Source: Sphingomonas sp. CCH9-E2 (GTDB lineage Bacteria; Pseudomonadota; Alphaproteobacteria; Sphingomonadales; Sphingomonadaceae). From it: 64,000 nt of DNA. Numbering within the stretch: the stretch's first letter is position 1; every line of letters begins with the position of its first letter. The stretch is from NCBI RefSeq assembly GCF_001557215.1, contig NZ_LSJM01000055.1, positions 1 to 64,000 on the forward strand. Direction: 5' to 3'. The translations under genes were made by a program, and so were the position numbers. Below the pieces are notes generated by a model. That model ran no database searches, was not told the origin of the DNA, and saw only the letters and a list, made by a program, of their open reading frames with translations. This document shows positions 14,613 to 22,580 of the stretch, piece by piece.

Positions 14613-17194
14613 TCCGCAGCCTCCAGATCGAGCAGGTCGAACAGGCTGGGGATCGATGCGGCCTTCTCGGCATCGGCGAGGTAGCCGCAGGCGAAGGCGA
14701 AATAGTCGGGGTTGAGTTCGGAGCCGTACCCGCGCCGCCCTTTCTCGATCGCGCGCATCGGCACGGTGCCGAGACCGGCGAAGGGGTCGAACACGAGCTC
14801 GCCCTTCATGCTGAACCGGTCGATCAGGCGATCGACGATGTCGAACTGCAGCGGGCAGACGTGCTTCTCGGCACCCTTGCGCACCTGCTCGGCGTTGAGC
14901 GTGCGCATCCGCGCGATGTCATCCCAGGTGTCATCACGATGCGCGCCCGGGGCGAGGCTCATGAAGGTGCGGGGGAGCTTGCCACGGCCGTCGCTGCCAG
15001 CGCGCGCCTCGATCGTCTCGCCGATGGCGACGTGCGCCTCATGATCATGGATCAGGTCGCGCGTCTGGGTCAGGAATTGCTTGACCAGCTGGCCCACGGG
15101 CATCTCGGCGAACCGACAAGCAATGTTTGACAGTTCGTCCGGCGTCGCGGGCCGGTTGCCGCTCGATCGCCAGAAGCTGTGCGCGTCGATCTGCCAGCGG
15201 GCGAGGCTGTAGTCGGCGGCATCCTTGACCACCGGCGTGTCGGCATAGGCGCGGCTGGTGTCGCTCTGCGGCTTGCGCAGCAGCAGGACGTATTCGGGCG
15301 AGCCGACGCCCATCTTCGTCCCGTCCTTGAGCATCTCGCTATAGGACAGGCGGTAGGTCTGGTTGTTCTCCCGGACCACGTCGGTGTTGACGTGGATCAT
15401 CCCGAGGTACTGGAAGCCGTGCCGCAGATAGTGGAACAGCGCCTTGGCGTGGAACGGGTTGACGGTCGGCACGCCTTCCCCCGTCACGCTTCCGAACAGG
15501 ATCCGGTCCTTGACGTGGATGCAGGCGAGGCGGCCGGGTGCCAGCGCGTTGAGCAGCGCCGGGGTCAGGTGGTCCATCTGGGCGAAGAAGTGATCGTCGC
15601 CGTCGGTGTGGCCGAAGTCGTTGTAGCTCGGCGTGTATTCGTAATGGTTCGAAAAGGGGATGGAGGTGACGATCAGGTCGACCGATCCCGGCTCAAGCCG
15701 CGCGGCTTCATCCACGCAATCGTTATGCGCCAGCGTCCAGCCATTGCCGGTGACCACACGGCGCTCGACGCCGATCGACCGCCGCAAGGTGGAGAGCGCG
15801 ACCTCATGCTGCAGGCCGAAGCGGCGGATGATCCCGCTCATGCGCTCGGCCATCGCGTCATGCTGTGCCCATTTGGCCTGCAGGTCGCGGACCACCTCCG
15901 TCTCCGTCTCGGCATGCACGATGTCGATGCGGACGGGGTGCGGCTGGCCGAAACGCTGGATGCGGTGGATCGCCTGGATAAAGTCGCGGAACTTGAAGCC
16001 GACGCCTGCGAACACCGCGCGATGGCAGTTGCGCTGGAGATTGCCGCCCGCGCCCATCATCACCGGCTTGGCGCCAAGGTTGCGCAGCGTACCCGCCTTG
16101 AACCGCTCGACGATCGCCTCACGCGCGTCGAGCTTCTGCGTGCCGTAGACGAACTCGCTCTCCGGGATCGCAGCGGCGAGTGCCTTCCGCTCATCTTCAA
16201 GGTCGTGCCAGAGGATGAAGTGGTCGGCCGGGTCCGCCTGGACGATCTCTGCCACCTTGGCGACGCGATCGTGCAGCGTGGTGCGCTTCTCGCGGGCCGC
16301 CTCCTGCACGCCCATGGCGGCATCGCGCAGGAGGCGGCCTTGCCCGCGCGCGTCCGCGCCGGCATTGGCAATGTCGGTGGTGACCTGATGCCAGTGCACC
16401 TCTATCGGGGGCAGTTCGTAGCCCTCGTCGGAAAAGCCGAGGTCGCTGGGGCGCTGCAGGCAGATCGCCCAACTGTTCACCCACAGCCAGAATTCCTCCT
16501 CCTTGTGCGGGTAGAGGGTGAGGTCACCCGCCTTCTCGCTGTTGCGCTGGAAGAAGCGGGTCAGCGCCTGGCCGGTGTCCATGATGCCGAGGAACCCGGC
16601 GTAATGGATCAGCTCCTTGTAGCGGTTGGGCGAGGGGGTCGCGGTCGCGACGAAGCGATAGGGGACATTCTCGAACAGGGGCAGGAACGTCTGGAACGTC
16701 TTGGAGCCGTAGGAGCGCAGGCAATCCGCCTCGTCCAGGCTGACCGCCCGGAAGCGGTCGATGGTGATCTTGCCCTCGCGGATGCTCTCATAGTTGGTGA
16801 GGAAGATGCCACCCTGATCCCCGCTCGCTTCGATCTCGGCGTCCGACTTCACGAAGCGCAGCTCGACGCCGAGCATCGCAGCGTCGTGTAGAAATTCGGC
16901 GCGGACGCCGAGCGGCGCGACGATCAGAGCGTCGGGCTTGTAGCCTTCCGCCACTTCCAGCTTGCGCAGGATGATGTCGAGGATCTCGATCTGCTGGACG
17001 GTCTTGTGCAGGCCGAACGCCTCGAACAGTGCGCGGCGCCCGCCTTCGACTGCCCAGCGGACGATCGGGCGGACGTGGTCGCGCATCGGACGGCCGTCGA
17101 CCAGTTCGGCGCGGACGTCGACGAGATCGCAGGGCAGGCCCGCGGGCTGCGCTTGGGGCACCTTCGCTTCAAGAAATGCCTGATAGTCACGCAT
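14609..17194 (-). CDS. SF2/SNF2-type helicase fused to an amino-group DNA methyltransferase
   Basis: An 861-residue two-part enzyme. Residues 1-470 are a superfamily 2 ATPase: P-loop position AFGLHKTVQQ (GLHKT at 61-65, where GxGKT would be usual), DEAD at 154-157, ATATPSPN near 184, and motif VI IHRIQRFGQ at about 409-417. Residues 490-861 are a beta-class amino-methyltransferase: motif IV TSIPFSNHY at 510-518 in place of DPPY, and SAM-binding motif I FDPFAGLGT near 803 with GYGSELNPDYF. Such fusions occur in phages and some Type I/III-like systems. Start at 17194 overlaps the upstream stop by 8 bases. Probable role: modifying phage DNA, perhaps coupled to translocation or displacement of bound proteins. 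Confidence 0.85.
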   Translation of the reverse strand: MRDYQAFLEAKVPQAQPAGLPCDLVDVRAELVDGRPMRDHVRPIVRWAVEGGRRALFEAFGLHKTVQQIEILDIILRKLEVAEGYKPDALIVAPLGVRAEFLHDAAMLGVELRFVKSDAEIEASGDQGGIFLTNYESIREGKITIDRFRAVSLDEADCLRSYGSKTFQTFLPLFENVPYRFVATATPSPNRYKELIHYAGFLGIMDTGQALTRFFQRNSEKAGDLTLYPHKEEEFWLWVNSWAICLQRPSDLGFSDEGYELPPIEVHWHQVTTDIANAGADARGQGRLLRDAAMGVQEAAREKRTTLHDRVAKVAEIVQADPADHFILWHDLEDERKALAAAIPESEFVYGTQKLDAREAIVERFKAGTLRNLGAKPVMMGAGGNLQRNCHRAVFAGVGFKFRDFIQAIHRIQRFGQPHPVRIDIVHAETETEVVRDLQAKWAQHDAMAERMSGIIRRFGLQHEVALSTLRRSIGVERRVVTGNGWTLAHNDCVDEAARLEPGSVDLIVTSIPFSNHYEYTPSYNDFGHTDGDDHFFAQMDHLTPALLNALAPGRLACIHVKDRILFGSVTGEGVPTVNPFHAKALFHYLRHGFQYLGMIHVNTDVVRENNQTYRLSYSEMLKDGTKMGVGSPEYVLLLRKPQSDTSRAYADTPVVKDAADYSLARWQIDAHSFWRSSGNRPATPDELSNIACRFAEMPVGQLVKQFLTQTRDLIHDHEAHVAIGETIEARAGSDGRGKLPRTFMSLAPGAHRDDTWDDIARMRTLNAEQVRKGAEKHVCPLQFDIVDRLIDRFSMKGELVFDPFAGLGTVPMRAIEKGRRGYGSELNPDYFAFACGYLADAEKAASIPSLFDLLDLEAAE

Positions 17195-17348
17195 GGGCGT
17201 CACTCCGCCCGGCATCGGCGAGGATCTCGGCCCATGTCCGGTGATTGAGAAAGGGGTAGCTGCCATCCAGCGCGCGCGGCCGGAGCGGTCCGGCGAGCGG
17301 GCGGGATTGCGGGATGGCGTTCGGTTGGCGCTGCGCGGCCGGGTTCAT
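17187..17348 (-). CDS. 53-residue early phage protein
   Basis: A short basic protein, Pro/Arg-rich at the start (MNPAAQRQPNAIPQSRPLAG) and ending in a helix (RTWAEILADAGRSDAHA). It is held in place by an ATGA overlap with the upstream gene and an 8-base overlap with the helicase-methyltransferase start. Unknown function. Confidence 0.55.
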   Translation of the reverse strand: MNPAAQRQPNAIPQSRPLAGPLRPRALDGSYPFLNHRTWAEILADAGRSDAHA

Positions 17349-17572
17349 GGCTCCACCGCCTGGTCGATGCGCGCGATCTGCTGGTCGATCAGGCGATCGA
17401 TCAGGTCGAGGCGGGCGTTGACATCGGCTGCGCGCGACCCGCGCGGAAACTCCGCAGCGAGGTCGAGCGCGGCGCGGCTGGTGACCCCGAGCGCGAAGCG
17501 GACGTGGCGGCGGATATCCCAGCGCGCCATCTCGAGGTCGGCCTTGTCGGTGAGGTTGAATTCGACGCTCAT
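17345..17572 (-). CDS. 75-residue early phage protein
   Basis: A small helical protein (DKADLEMARWDIRRHVRFAL; LDLIDRLIDQQIARIDQAVE) with a possible coiled-coil C-terminus. ATGA overlaps on both sides place it in the early operon. No family recognised. Confidence 0.6.
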   Translation of the reverse strand: MSVEFNLTDKADLEMARWDIRRHVRFALGVTSRAALDLAAEFPRGSRAADVNARLDLIDRLIDQQIARIDQAVEP

Positions 17573-18192
17573 TGGCCGGCCCCGCGCGTGAGGCTGTCGA
17601 TCGCGGTGTCGCGGGCGGCGTTGATGCGGGCCATTGCGGCTTCGGAGCCGCCCGGCCGGTCGGGGTGCGCGTCGATCGCGAGGCGCTTCCACGCGGCGTT
17701 GATCTGATCGACGGTCGCGTTCGGCTGGAGCCCCAGCACCTGCCACCATTGTTCGGGGGCGGGGAGCGCCTGGTAGCCGGTGAACGCTTGCTCGACCGAG
17801 CCGACGCCCCAGCGCGCCTGACCGCGCAGCGCCTCGATATGGCGGGCGAGGGCGACGATGTTATCCTCGGGGCGCAGCCACTTGTCGCACGCAAGGACGG
17901 TGTCGCGGCCCTTGAGCTTGAAATAGCAGGCGACGCCCGGATCGGACGGGCGGGCACGGTCGCCGCGCGGGTCGCCGTTCAAGTTGAGTTCGACGTTGGT
18001 CGACAGGACGATGCTACGCGCGTCGAGCAGCGCGAGCTCGCGGGCGAGCTGGTCTCGCGCCTGACGCATCGTGACGTCTTGTTTCTGCGCGTAGCCCCGC
18101 CCGGTGTCGCGCTTCTTGTGGAACGGCGCTGCGGTGCGGACCCGCGACCGGGGCCAGCCCTGCGGCCACCTCAAGGGATAGGCCGTGGTCAT
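17569..18192 (-). CDS. J-domain (DnaJ-like) phage protein
   Basis: A 207-residue protein with a J domain at its C-terminus (about residues 149-200): WWQVLGLQPNATVDQINAAW then LAIDAHPDRPGG, with the HPD tripeptide at 176-178 that stimulates the ATPase of DnaK. The N-terminal 145 residues are unlike known co-chaperones. It may recruit host DnaK to the phage initiation complex, as lambda P requires DnaJ/K, or to virion assembly; that is inference. Coupled by ATGA overlaps on both sides. Confidence 0.8.
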   Translation of the reverse strand: MTTAYPLRWPQGWPRSRVRTAAPFHKKRDTGRGYAQKQDVTMRQARDQLARELALLDARSIVLSTNVELNLNGDPRGDRARPSDPGVACYFKLKGRDTVLACDKWLRPEDNIVALARHIEALRGQARWGVGSVEQAFTGYQALPAPEQWWQVLGLQPNATVDQINAAWKRLAIDAHPDRPGGSEAAMARINAARDTAIDSLTRGAGQ

Positions 18193-18716
18193 GCCAGCAC
18201 CATCGGGGCGAGGATGGCGGCGATTAGCCAGCAGGCACCGATCGCACCGACCATTGCGGCGTCATGGCCAGTGCCGGGTTGCGCAGTATCGACCCACAGC
18301 TTGTCGCCGCCCGGCGCGACGATCAGCGCGCGCTTGCCGTCTCGGCTGGTGGCGAGCAGGGGGCAGGTGGTAACTTCGTAAATGGTGCGCATGTCGGCGG
18401 TGCGACCGACGACACGGCGGTGTTCGAACGTCTCGACGCGCTCAAGGTCGCGGAGGCGGGAAATGACGGCGCGGGCGCGGCGATCATCGCTGGCGCGGGC
18501 GACGTCGAGTTCGCGGCGGAGGGTGGCATTTTGCTGGCGGGTCCAGCGCGAGGGAGCGTCCGACGTTCCGACCCACGGGTCGGTCCTGGACGGCGTGACG
18601 CGCGGTCCGTTGCGCAGCGCGCGGTCGATTTCCTCGGGGGTGAGTTTCCACGCGGGTGGCGCGGACGCAACTTCCTGTTCGCGCGCAACGGGTGCGCGCG
18701 TGGTTCCGGTGGCCAT
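18189..18716 (-). CDS. First gene of the early operon; C-terminally anchored membrane protein
   Basis: A 175-residue protein with a soluble, charged body (FEHRRVVGRTADMRTIYEVT; RDGKRALIVAPGGDKLWVDT) and one hydrophobic helix at the very C-terminus (VGAIGACWLIAAILAPMVLA), so a tail-anchored inner-membrane protein is likely. AGGGAGG precedes the ATG at 18716. It is the promoter-proximal gene of the leftward operon. No known family; a role in host takeover or replication at the membrane is only a guess. Confidence 0.65.
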   Translation of the reverse strand: MATGTTRAPVAREQEVASAPPAWKLTPEEIDRALRNGPRVTPSRTDPWVGTSDAPSRWTRQQNATLRRELDVARASDDRRARAVISRLRDLERVETFEHRRVVGRTADMRTIYEVTTCPLLATSRDGKRALIVAPGGDKLWVDTAQPGTGHDAAMVGAIGACWLIAAILAPMVLA

Positions 18717-18779
18717 CGGCCTACCTCCCTGCTCAATGATGCAGCGTCGTCCGCCCGGGGGCGATCAGCTGTAAGTAGG

Positions 18780-18808
18780 GTGATAGCCAGCGATTAGCCA
18801 GCGTGCAA
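18780..18808 (-). promoter_or_regulatory. Candidate early leftward promoter
   Basis: On the minus strand TTGCAC (18808-18803) and TATCAC (18785-18780) are separated by 17 bases, a fair sigma70-type match, about 65 bases upstream of the first early gene. The spacer contains GGCTAATC and GGCTATC, half-sites of the palindrome seen in the operators, so bound repressor would cover the promoter. Confidence 0.5.
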
Positions 18809-18812
18809 CATG

Positions 18813-18834
18813 AAATTAGCGCGCGGGCTAATTT
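18813..18834. promoter_or_regulatory. Repressor operator at the early promoter
   Basis: Perfect 8-bp arms AAATTAGC and GCTAATTT flank a 6-base GC-rich centre. It shares the ATTAGC-N6-GCTAAT plan with the sites at 19478-19499, 19541-19560 and 19563-19582 and lies directly upstream of the candidate -35 of the early promoter, just past the repressor stop codon. Confidence 0.7.
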
Positions 18835-18835
18835 T

Positions 18836-19471
18836 CTAGAGCGCTCTTCCCAACCAGACGGGGCGGCCGATCAGGCGCGCCTCGTTTTCCTCGCGCTCAT
18901 ACTCGGTATAGCGCTGGTTCGCGGAGAAGATGCGCAGCCAGCCTCGCTTGCCGGGAACGCGCTCGACCAACTTCACGACATAGGCGTCGCCGTCATAAAG
19001 CGCGAAGGGACCGGGCTGGGTCGGGTCTTTGTCGCGTCGATCGCACAGGATCTGGTCGCCGTGCAGATAGCCGGCATCGACCATCGAATCGCCGCGAACG
19101 TCGATCAGGATGAAGTCGCTCGGCTGGCCGCGCAGGCGCTCCTCGATCAGTTGGCGCGATAGCAGCGCGCGACCTGGCTCGCCCTCGCCGGTGCCGCCGC
19201 CGCCCATGCCGGCGAACGAGGGCAGAACCTCGATCTCAACATATTCGGGGTCGGATGCAATGTCGTCGGTGTCGCCGAAATAATCTGGATAGCGCGCCTT
19301 GAGCTTGTCGATCGTATCGACGCTGAGCCTGCCCGGTCGCTTGCCGTTCCCGACGCGCGTCAACGTCGTTACCGCCACCCCGATCTCTTTGGCGATCGTG
19401 GTGAAGTTCTTGTCCAGATGCGTCGCGAGCGCGATGAGCATCTCTTTGTCGCGTTGATGGGCGGTCTTCAT
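18836..19471 (-). CDS. Lysogeny repressor, CI/LexA-like with S24 peptidase domain
   Basis: A 211-residue phage repressor. The N-terminal 65 residues form a helix-turn-helix domain (TIAKEIGVAVTTLTRVGNGK); the C-terminal domain is an S24 self-cleaving peptidase with Ser129 (VRGDSMVDAG), Lys167 (YVVKLVE) and a likely cleavage site Ala87-Gly88 in the Gly-rich linker (SFAGMGGGGTG). RecA-stimulated cleavage would induce the prophage. The gene has its own upstream region and reads toward the early operon, with operators on both sides, so autoregulation is likely. Confidence 0.92.
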   Translation of the reverse strand: MKTAHQRDKEMLIALATHLDKNFTTIAKEIGVAVTTLTRVGNGKRPGRLSVDTIDKLKARYPDYFGDTDDIASDPEYVEIEVLPSFAGMGGGGTGEGEPGRALLSRQLIEERLRGQPSDFILIDVRGDSMVDAGYLHGDQILCDRRDKDPTQPGPFALYDGDAYVVKLVERVPGKRGWLRIFSANQRYTEYEREENEARLIGRPVWLGRAL

Positions 19472-19477
19472 AGTTGC

Positions 19478-19499
19478 TGATTAGCGCGCGCGCTAATCA
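19478..19499. promoter_or_regulatory. Operator site 1 between repressor and rightward genes
   Basis: A perfect 22-bp palindrome with arms TGATTAGC/GCTAATCA and an alternating GC centre, 7 bases upstream of the repressor ATG. Position suggests autorepression of the repressor gene. Confidence 0.7.
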
Positions 19500-19540
19500 A
19501 GTCCAGTGCGGATTTGCGCATTTTGGGTGACAGTGTCCCA

Positions 19541-19560
19541 AATTAGCGCGCGGGCTATTT
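19541..19560. promoter_or_regulatory. Operator site 2
   Basis: Near-palindrome AATTAGC-N6-GCTATTT with one arm mismatch, 32 bases upstream of the cro-like ATG. Same spacing and core as the other repressor sites. Confidence 0.6.
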
Positions 19561-19562
19561 AC

Positions 19563-19582
19563 GATTAGCACGATGGCTATTA
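19563..19582. promoter_or_regulatory. Operator site 3
   Basis: GATTAGC-N6-GCTATTA, directly next to site 2 (centre spacing 22 bases, about two helical turns), ending 10 bases before the cro-like start. Cooperative binding with site 2 is plausible. Confidence 0.55.
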
Positions 19583-19592
19583 CTGTTTAGCC

Positions 19593-19820
19593 ATGCTGGA
19601 GACGCAACAGACATCGCCCGAGGCCGCGCTGATCGAGCGCGTGAACCGCAGTTCCTTCACGATGAAGGAGGTTTGCCGAGAGGCAAAGGTGGCCGCCTCG
19701 ACCCCGTGTCGCTGGTCCTCGCGCGGGTTTGAGGCGAAGGGTTCGACGATCGCCAAGATGAATGAAGCGCTCGACCGCCTGATCGCGCGCGGGCAGGACA
19801 TTCGCGCGGACGCGGCCTGA
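19593..19820 (+). CDS. Cro-like DNA-binding protein
   Basis: A 75-residue protein with a compact helix-turn-helix (SSFTMKEVCREAKVAASTPC) and a C-terminal helix. It is divergent from the S24 repressor and lies right after three operator palindromes, the classic place for Cro, which would bind the same sites and shut down repressor synthesis during lytic growth. The assignment is by position and fold, not by clear homology. Confidence 0.65.
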   Translation: MLETQQTSPEAALIERVNRSSFTMKEVCREAKVAASTPCRWSSRGFEAKGSTIAKMNEALDRLIARGQDIRADAA

Positions 19821-19822
19821 CC

Positions 19823-20290
19823 ATGGGCGGCAACACCTTGCCCGAACGCGGCGGCTACGGCTCGCCCGAGGCGCTGTCGCGGCATAGCGGCGCGCGCATC
19901 GAAGTGTGCCGGATGGTGTTCGCCGTCGTCGATTTCGACCCGTTCCGCATCGCGGACCTGCGCAGCCAGTATCGCGACGCGGACCTGCTGCGCCAGCGCC
20001 GCGCGGTCGTGTGGTCGGCCAAGTTCCATACCAACGCATCCTTCTCCGAGATCGGCAAGGCGCTGTGCCGCGATCATTCCAGCATCACCCGCAGCCTGGA
20101 CGAAGCGCTGGTGATGTGGCGGACCGATGCGGCTTTCGTCGAATTGTGCGAGCGGATCAGCGAGCGCGCGGTGTTGCGCGGATCGTGGCGCACGCTGGGG
20201 CGCCAGCCTGCGTTCGAGTTTCCGCCGATCGAGCGGCCGCAGCCGGTGGTGCCGCCGCAGGTCGCGTTCGATTTCGGCGGTGCCGGGTGA
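19823..20290 (+). CDS. DnaA domain IV-like helix-turn-helix protein
   Basis: A 155-residue protein whose centre (residues 50-95) reads FHTNASFSEIGKALCRDHSS then ITRSLDEALVMW, close to the DnaA C-terminal DNA-binding domain, where a basic HTH ends in RDHTTV-like residues. No AAA+ domain is present. It may bind DnaA boxes or a phage origin, or act as a late regulator as it precedes terminase. It starts 2 bases after the cro-like stop, and its stop overlaps the terminase start as GTGA. Confidence 0.65.
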   Translation: MGGNTLPERGGYGSPEALSRHSGARIEVCRMVFAVVDFDPFRIADLRSQYRDADLLRQRRAVVWSAKFHTNASFSEIGKALCRDHSSITRSLDEALVMWRTDAAFVELCERISERAVLRGSWRTLGRQPAFEFPPIERPQPVVPPQVAFDFGGAG

Positions 20291-21051
20291 ACGAGAAGCA
20301 AGCGCGGTTCGCGCAGGAATACATCATCGACACGAACGCCACCCAGGCAGCGATCCGCGCCGGGTATAGCGAGCGCACGGCCTATTCGCAGGGCGAGCGG
20401 CTGTTGAAACATGCTGAGGTGCGCGCCGAGATTGCGCGGCTTCGTGCAAAGTTGAGCGAGAAGCTGGAAATCACCGCCGAGAATGTCGTCAAGCGGTGGT
20501 GGGAGATCGCGACGGCCGATCCCAATGAGCTGATCCAGTTCCGCCGGCGCTGCTGTCGCTACTGTCATGGCGAGGGTCATGCGTATCAGTGGCGGGACGC
20601 GAACGAATTCGCCGCGGCGCTCGCGGCTGCAAAGGATCAGATCGACCAGGGCAAGAAGGTCGGGGACGATGATGAGACGGCCCGCGCGTGGATGGACCGG
20701 ATCCTCAGCGATGCGCCGATCGCCTCCAAGCTCCCGACCGATGACGGCGGCTATGGCTTTCGCCGGGACCGCGAGCCGCACGCCGATTGCCCGAATTGCG
20801 ACGGCGAGGGCGTGCCCGACATCCATGCGGCCGATAGCCGCAAGCTGACCGGCTCGGCGCGTGCGCTCTATGCGGGCGTCAAGCAGACGCGAGACGGGTT
20901 CGAGATCAAGATGCAGGATCAGGGCAAGGCACTCGACAACGTCGCGCGCTACCTTGGCCTGTTCAAGGACCGGATGGAGGTCAACGTCACCGATCGCGCG
21001 GCGATGATCGCGGCGGCGCGTAAGCGGGCAGCGGCGAAGCGCGACGAATGA
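20287..21051 (+). CDS. terS: Terminase small subunit
   Basis: A 254-residue DNA-recognition subunit of the packaging motor, GTG start at 20287 fixed by the overlap with the upstream stop. The N-terminus is a Terminase_2-type helix-turn-helix (EKQARFAQEYIIDTNATQAA, RAGYSERTAYSQGERLL). An unusual middle insert has RRRCCRYCHGEGHAYQW and CPNCDGEG, forming a putative zinc-binding module. The C-terminus (LDNVARYLGLFKDRMEVNVT) is typical of the family. ATGA overlap with the large subunit gene. Confidence 0.9.
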   Translation: MNEKQARFAQEYIIDTNATQAAIRAGYSERTAYSQGERLLKHAEVRAEIARLRAKLSEKLEITAENVVKRWWEIATADPNELIQFRRRCCRYCHGEGHAYQWRDANEFAAALAAAKDQIDQGKKVGDDDETARAWMDRILSDAPIASKLPTDDGGYGFRRDREPHADCPNCDGEGVPDIHAADSRKLTGSARALYAGVKQTRDGFEIKMQDQGKALDNVARYLGLFKDRMEVNVTDRAAMIAAARKRAAAKRDE

Positions 21052-22580
21052 AGCTGCGCCAGAACCTTGAGGACGATCCCGAGATCGCGCTGATCGAGGA
21101 CATCGCGGCCTTCACCTTCGATCCCGAGGGCTATGTAAATTACGCGTTCCCATGGGAGAGCGAGAAGCTGCCGGAGAAGGGGCCGCGCGTCTGGCAGCGC
21201 GACACGCTCAAGATCATCGGGGACCACCTGTCGAACCCGGAGACGCGGTTTCAGCCGCTGCGCATCGCGGTCGCATCGGGCCACGGCATCGGCAAGTCGG
21301 CTTGTATCGCGTTCATCTCCAACTGGGCGCTCGATACCTGCGAGGACTGCAAGGTCGTCGTCACGGCCAACACCGAACCGCAGCTGCGCACCAAGACGAT
21401 GCCGGAGATCTCGAAGTGGCGGAAGATGTCCGTCACCTCGCACTGGTTCAAGGTCAACGCGCAGTCGATCGTCAGCCTAGAGAAGGGGCGGGCAGATCAG
21501 TGGCGGCTCGACGCGGTCACCTGGTCGAAGGAGAATACCGAGGCGTTCGCGGGCCTGCATAACAAGGGCAAGCGCATCGTCGTTATCTATGACGAAGCGT
21601 CGGGCATCGATGATAAAGTCTGGGAGGTCACGCTTGGCGCGCTGACCGACGAAGAGACCGAGATCATCTGGATCGCGTTCGGCAACCCGACCAAGAACAC
21701 CGGCGAGTTCCGCTGGTGCTTCGGCAAGAACCGCGCGCTGTGGCACACGCGCCAGATCGACAGCCGTACGGTCGAGGGCACGAACAAGGTCTATCTGAAC
21801 AGCTTGGTCGTTGCCTATGGCATCGACAGCGACATCGTGAAGGTGCGCGTGCTGGGGCAATTCCCCTCCGCGTCGTCGATGCAGTTCATCGGCAACGATA
21901 TCGTCCAGCGCGCCCGCACTGCGGCGGTGCCCAAGGGGCTGCTGTCCGATCCGCTGGTGTTCGGCGTGGACTGTGCGCGGTTCGGTGGCGATCATTCGAC
22001 GCTGGCGATCCGATGCGGCAAGGATGCGCGGACGCGGCCGTGGAAGCGGTGGCACCAGATCGACAGCATGACGGTGGCTGGTGATGTCGCGCTGCAGGCG
22101 CAGATGTGGAAGCCCGATGCGATCATGGTCGATGTCGGCAATATCGGCGGCGGCGTGATCGATCGCCTGCGCCAGCTGCTCAAGGACAGCGTGCCGGTGT
22201 TCGAGGTGCATTTCGGCGGCACGGGCGGGTCGGTCGAGTGGGCGGCCGGCGTGCATATCAACACGGTCAACAAGCGGTCGATGATGTGGGCGGCGATGCG
22301 CGGCTGGCTCAAGGCGGGCGGCGTGATCCCCGACGAGCAGGTGATCGAGGATGACCTGACCGGGATCGAATATACCTATGCCGGCGGCGGCGAGACCGAG
22401 ATCGCGCTGGAGAAGAAGTCGCACATGAAGGCCCGCGGGCTGGCTTCGCCGGACGATGGCGACGCGCTCGCCTGCACCTTCGCCTTCCCGGTCGCGCCGC
22501 GCACGACGGCGCGGCGGGATCCTGCAAGCTACATCGCCGGGCAGGCGACGCATTATGATCGTTTTTCGGAGTTGAACTGA
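21048..22580 (+). CDS. terL: Terminase large subunit (packaging ATPase/nuclease)
   Basis: A 510-residue motor that cuts and pumps phage DNA into proheads. Walker A is ASGHGIGKSA near residue 83, Walker B VVIYDEAS near 182, coupling motif FGNPTKNTG follows, and the RNase H-like nuclease domain starts GVDCARFGGDHS with further acids in VDVGNIGGG and DDGDALAC. Full length and intact; overlaps the small subunit gene as ATGA and the next gene by one base. Confidence 0.95.
   Translation: MKLRQNLEDDPEIALIEDIAAFTFDPEGYVNYAFPWESEKLPEKGPRVWQRDTLKIIGDHLSNPETRFQPLRIAVASGHGIGKSACIAFISNWALDTCEDCKVVVTANTEPQLRTKTMPEISKWRKMSVTSHWFKVNAQSIVSLEKGRADQWRLDAVTWSKENTEAFAGLHNKGKRIVVIYDEASGIDDKVWEVTLGALTDEETEIIWIAFGNPTKNTGEFRWCFGKNRALWHTRQIDSRTVEGTNKVYLNSLVVAYGIDSDIVKVRVLGQFPSASSMQFIGNDIVQRARTAAVPKGLLSDPLVFGVDCARFGGDHSTLAIRCGKDARTRPWKRWHQIDSMTVAGDVALQAQMWKPDAIMVDVGNIGGGVIDRLRQLLKDSVPVFEVHFGGTGGSVEWAAGVHINTVNKRSMMWAAMRGWLKAGGVIPDEQVIEDDLTGIEYTYAGGGETEIALEKKSHMKARGLASPDDGDALACTFAFPVAPRTTARRDPASYIAGQATHYDRFSELN

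Noticed and set aside
15179-16891. A plus-strand open frame of 570 codons
   Set aside because: Antisense shadow of the helicase-methyltransferase gene; no ribosome binding site and no recognisable motif.
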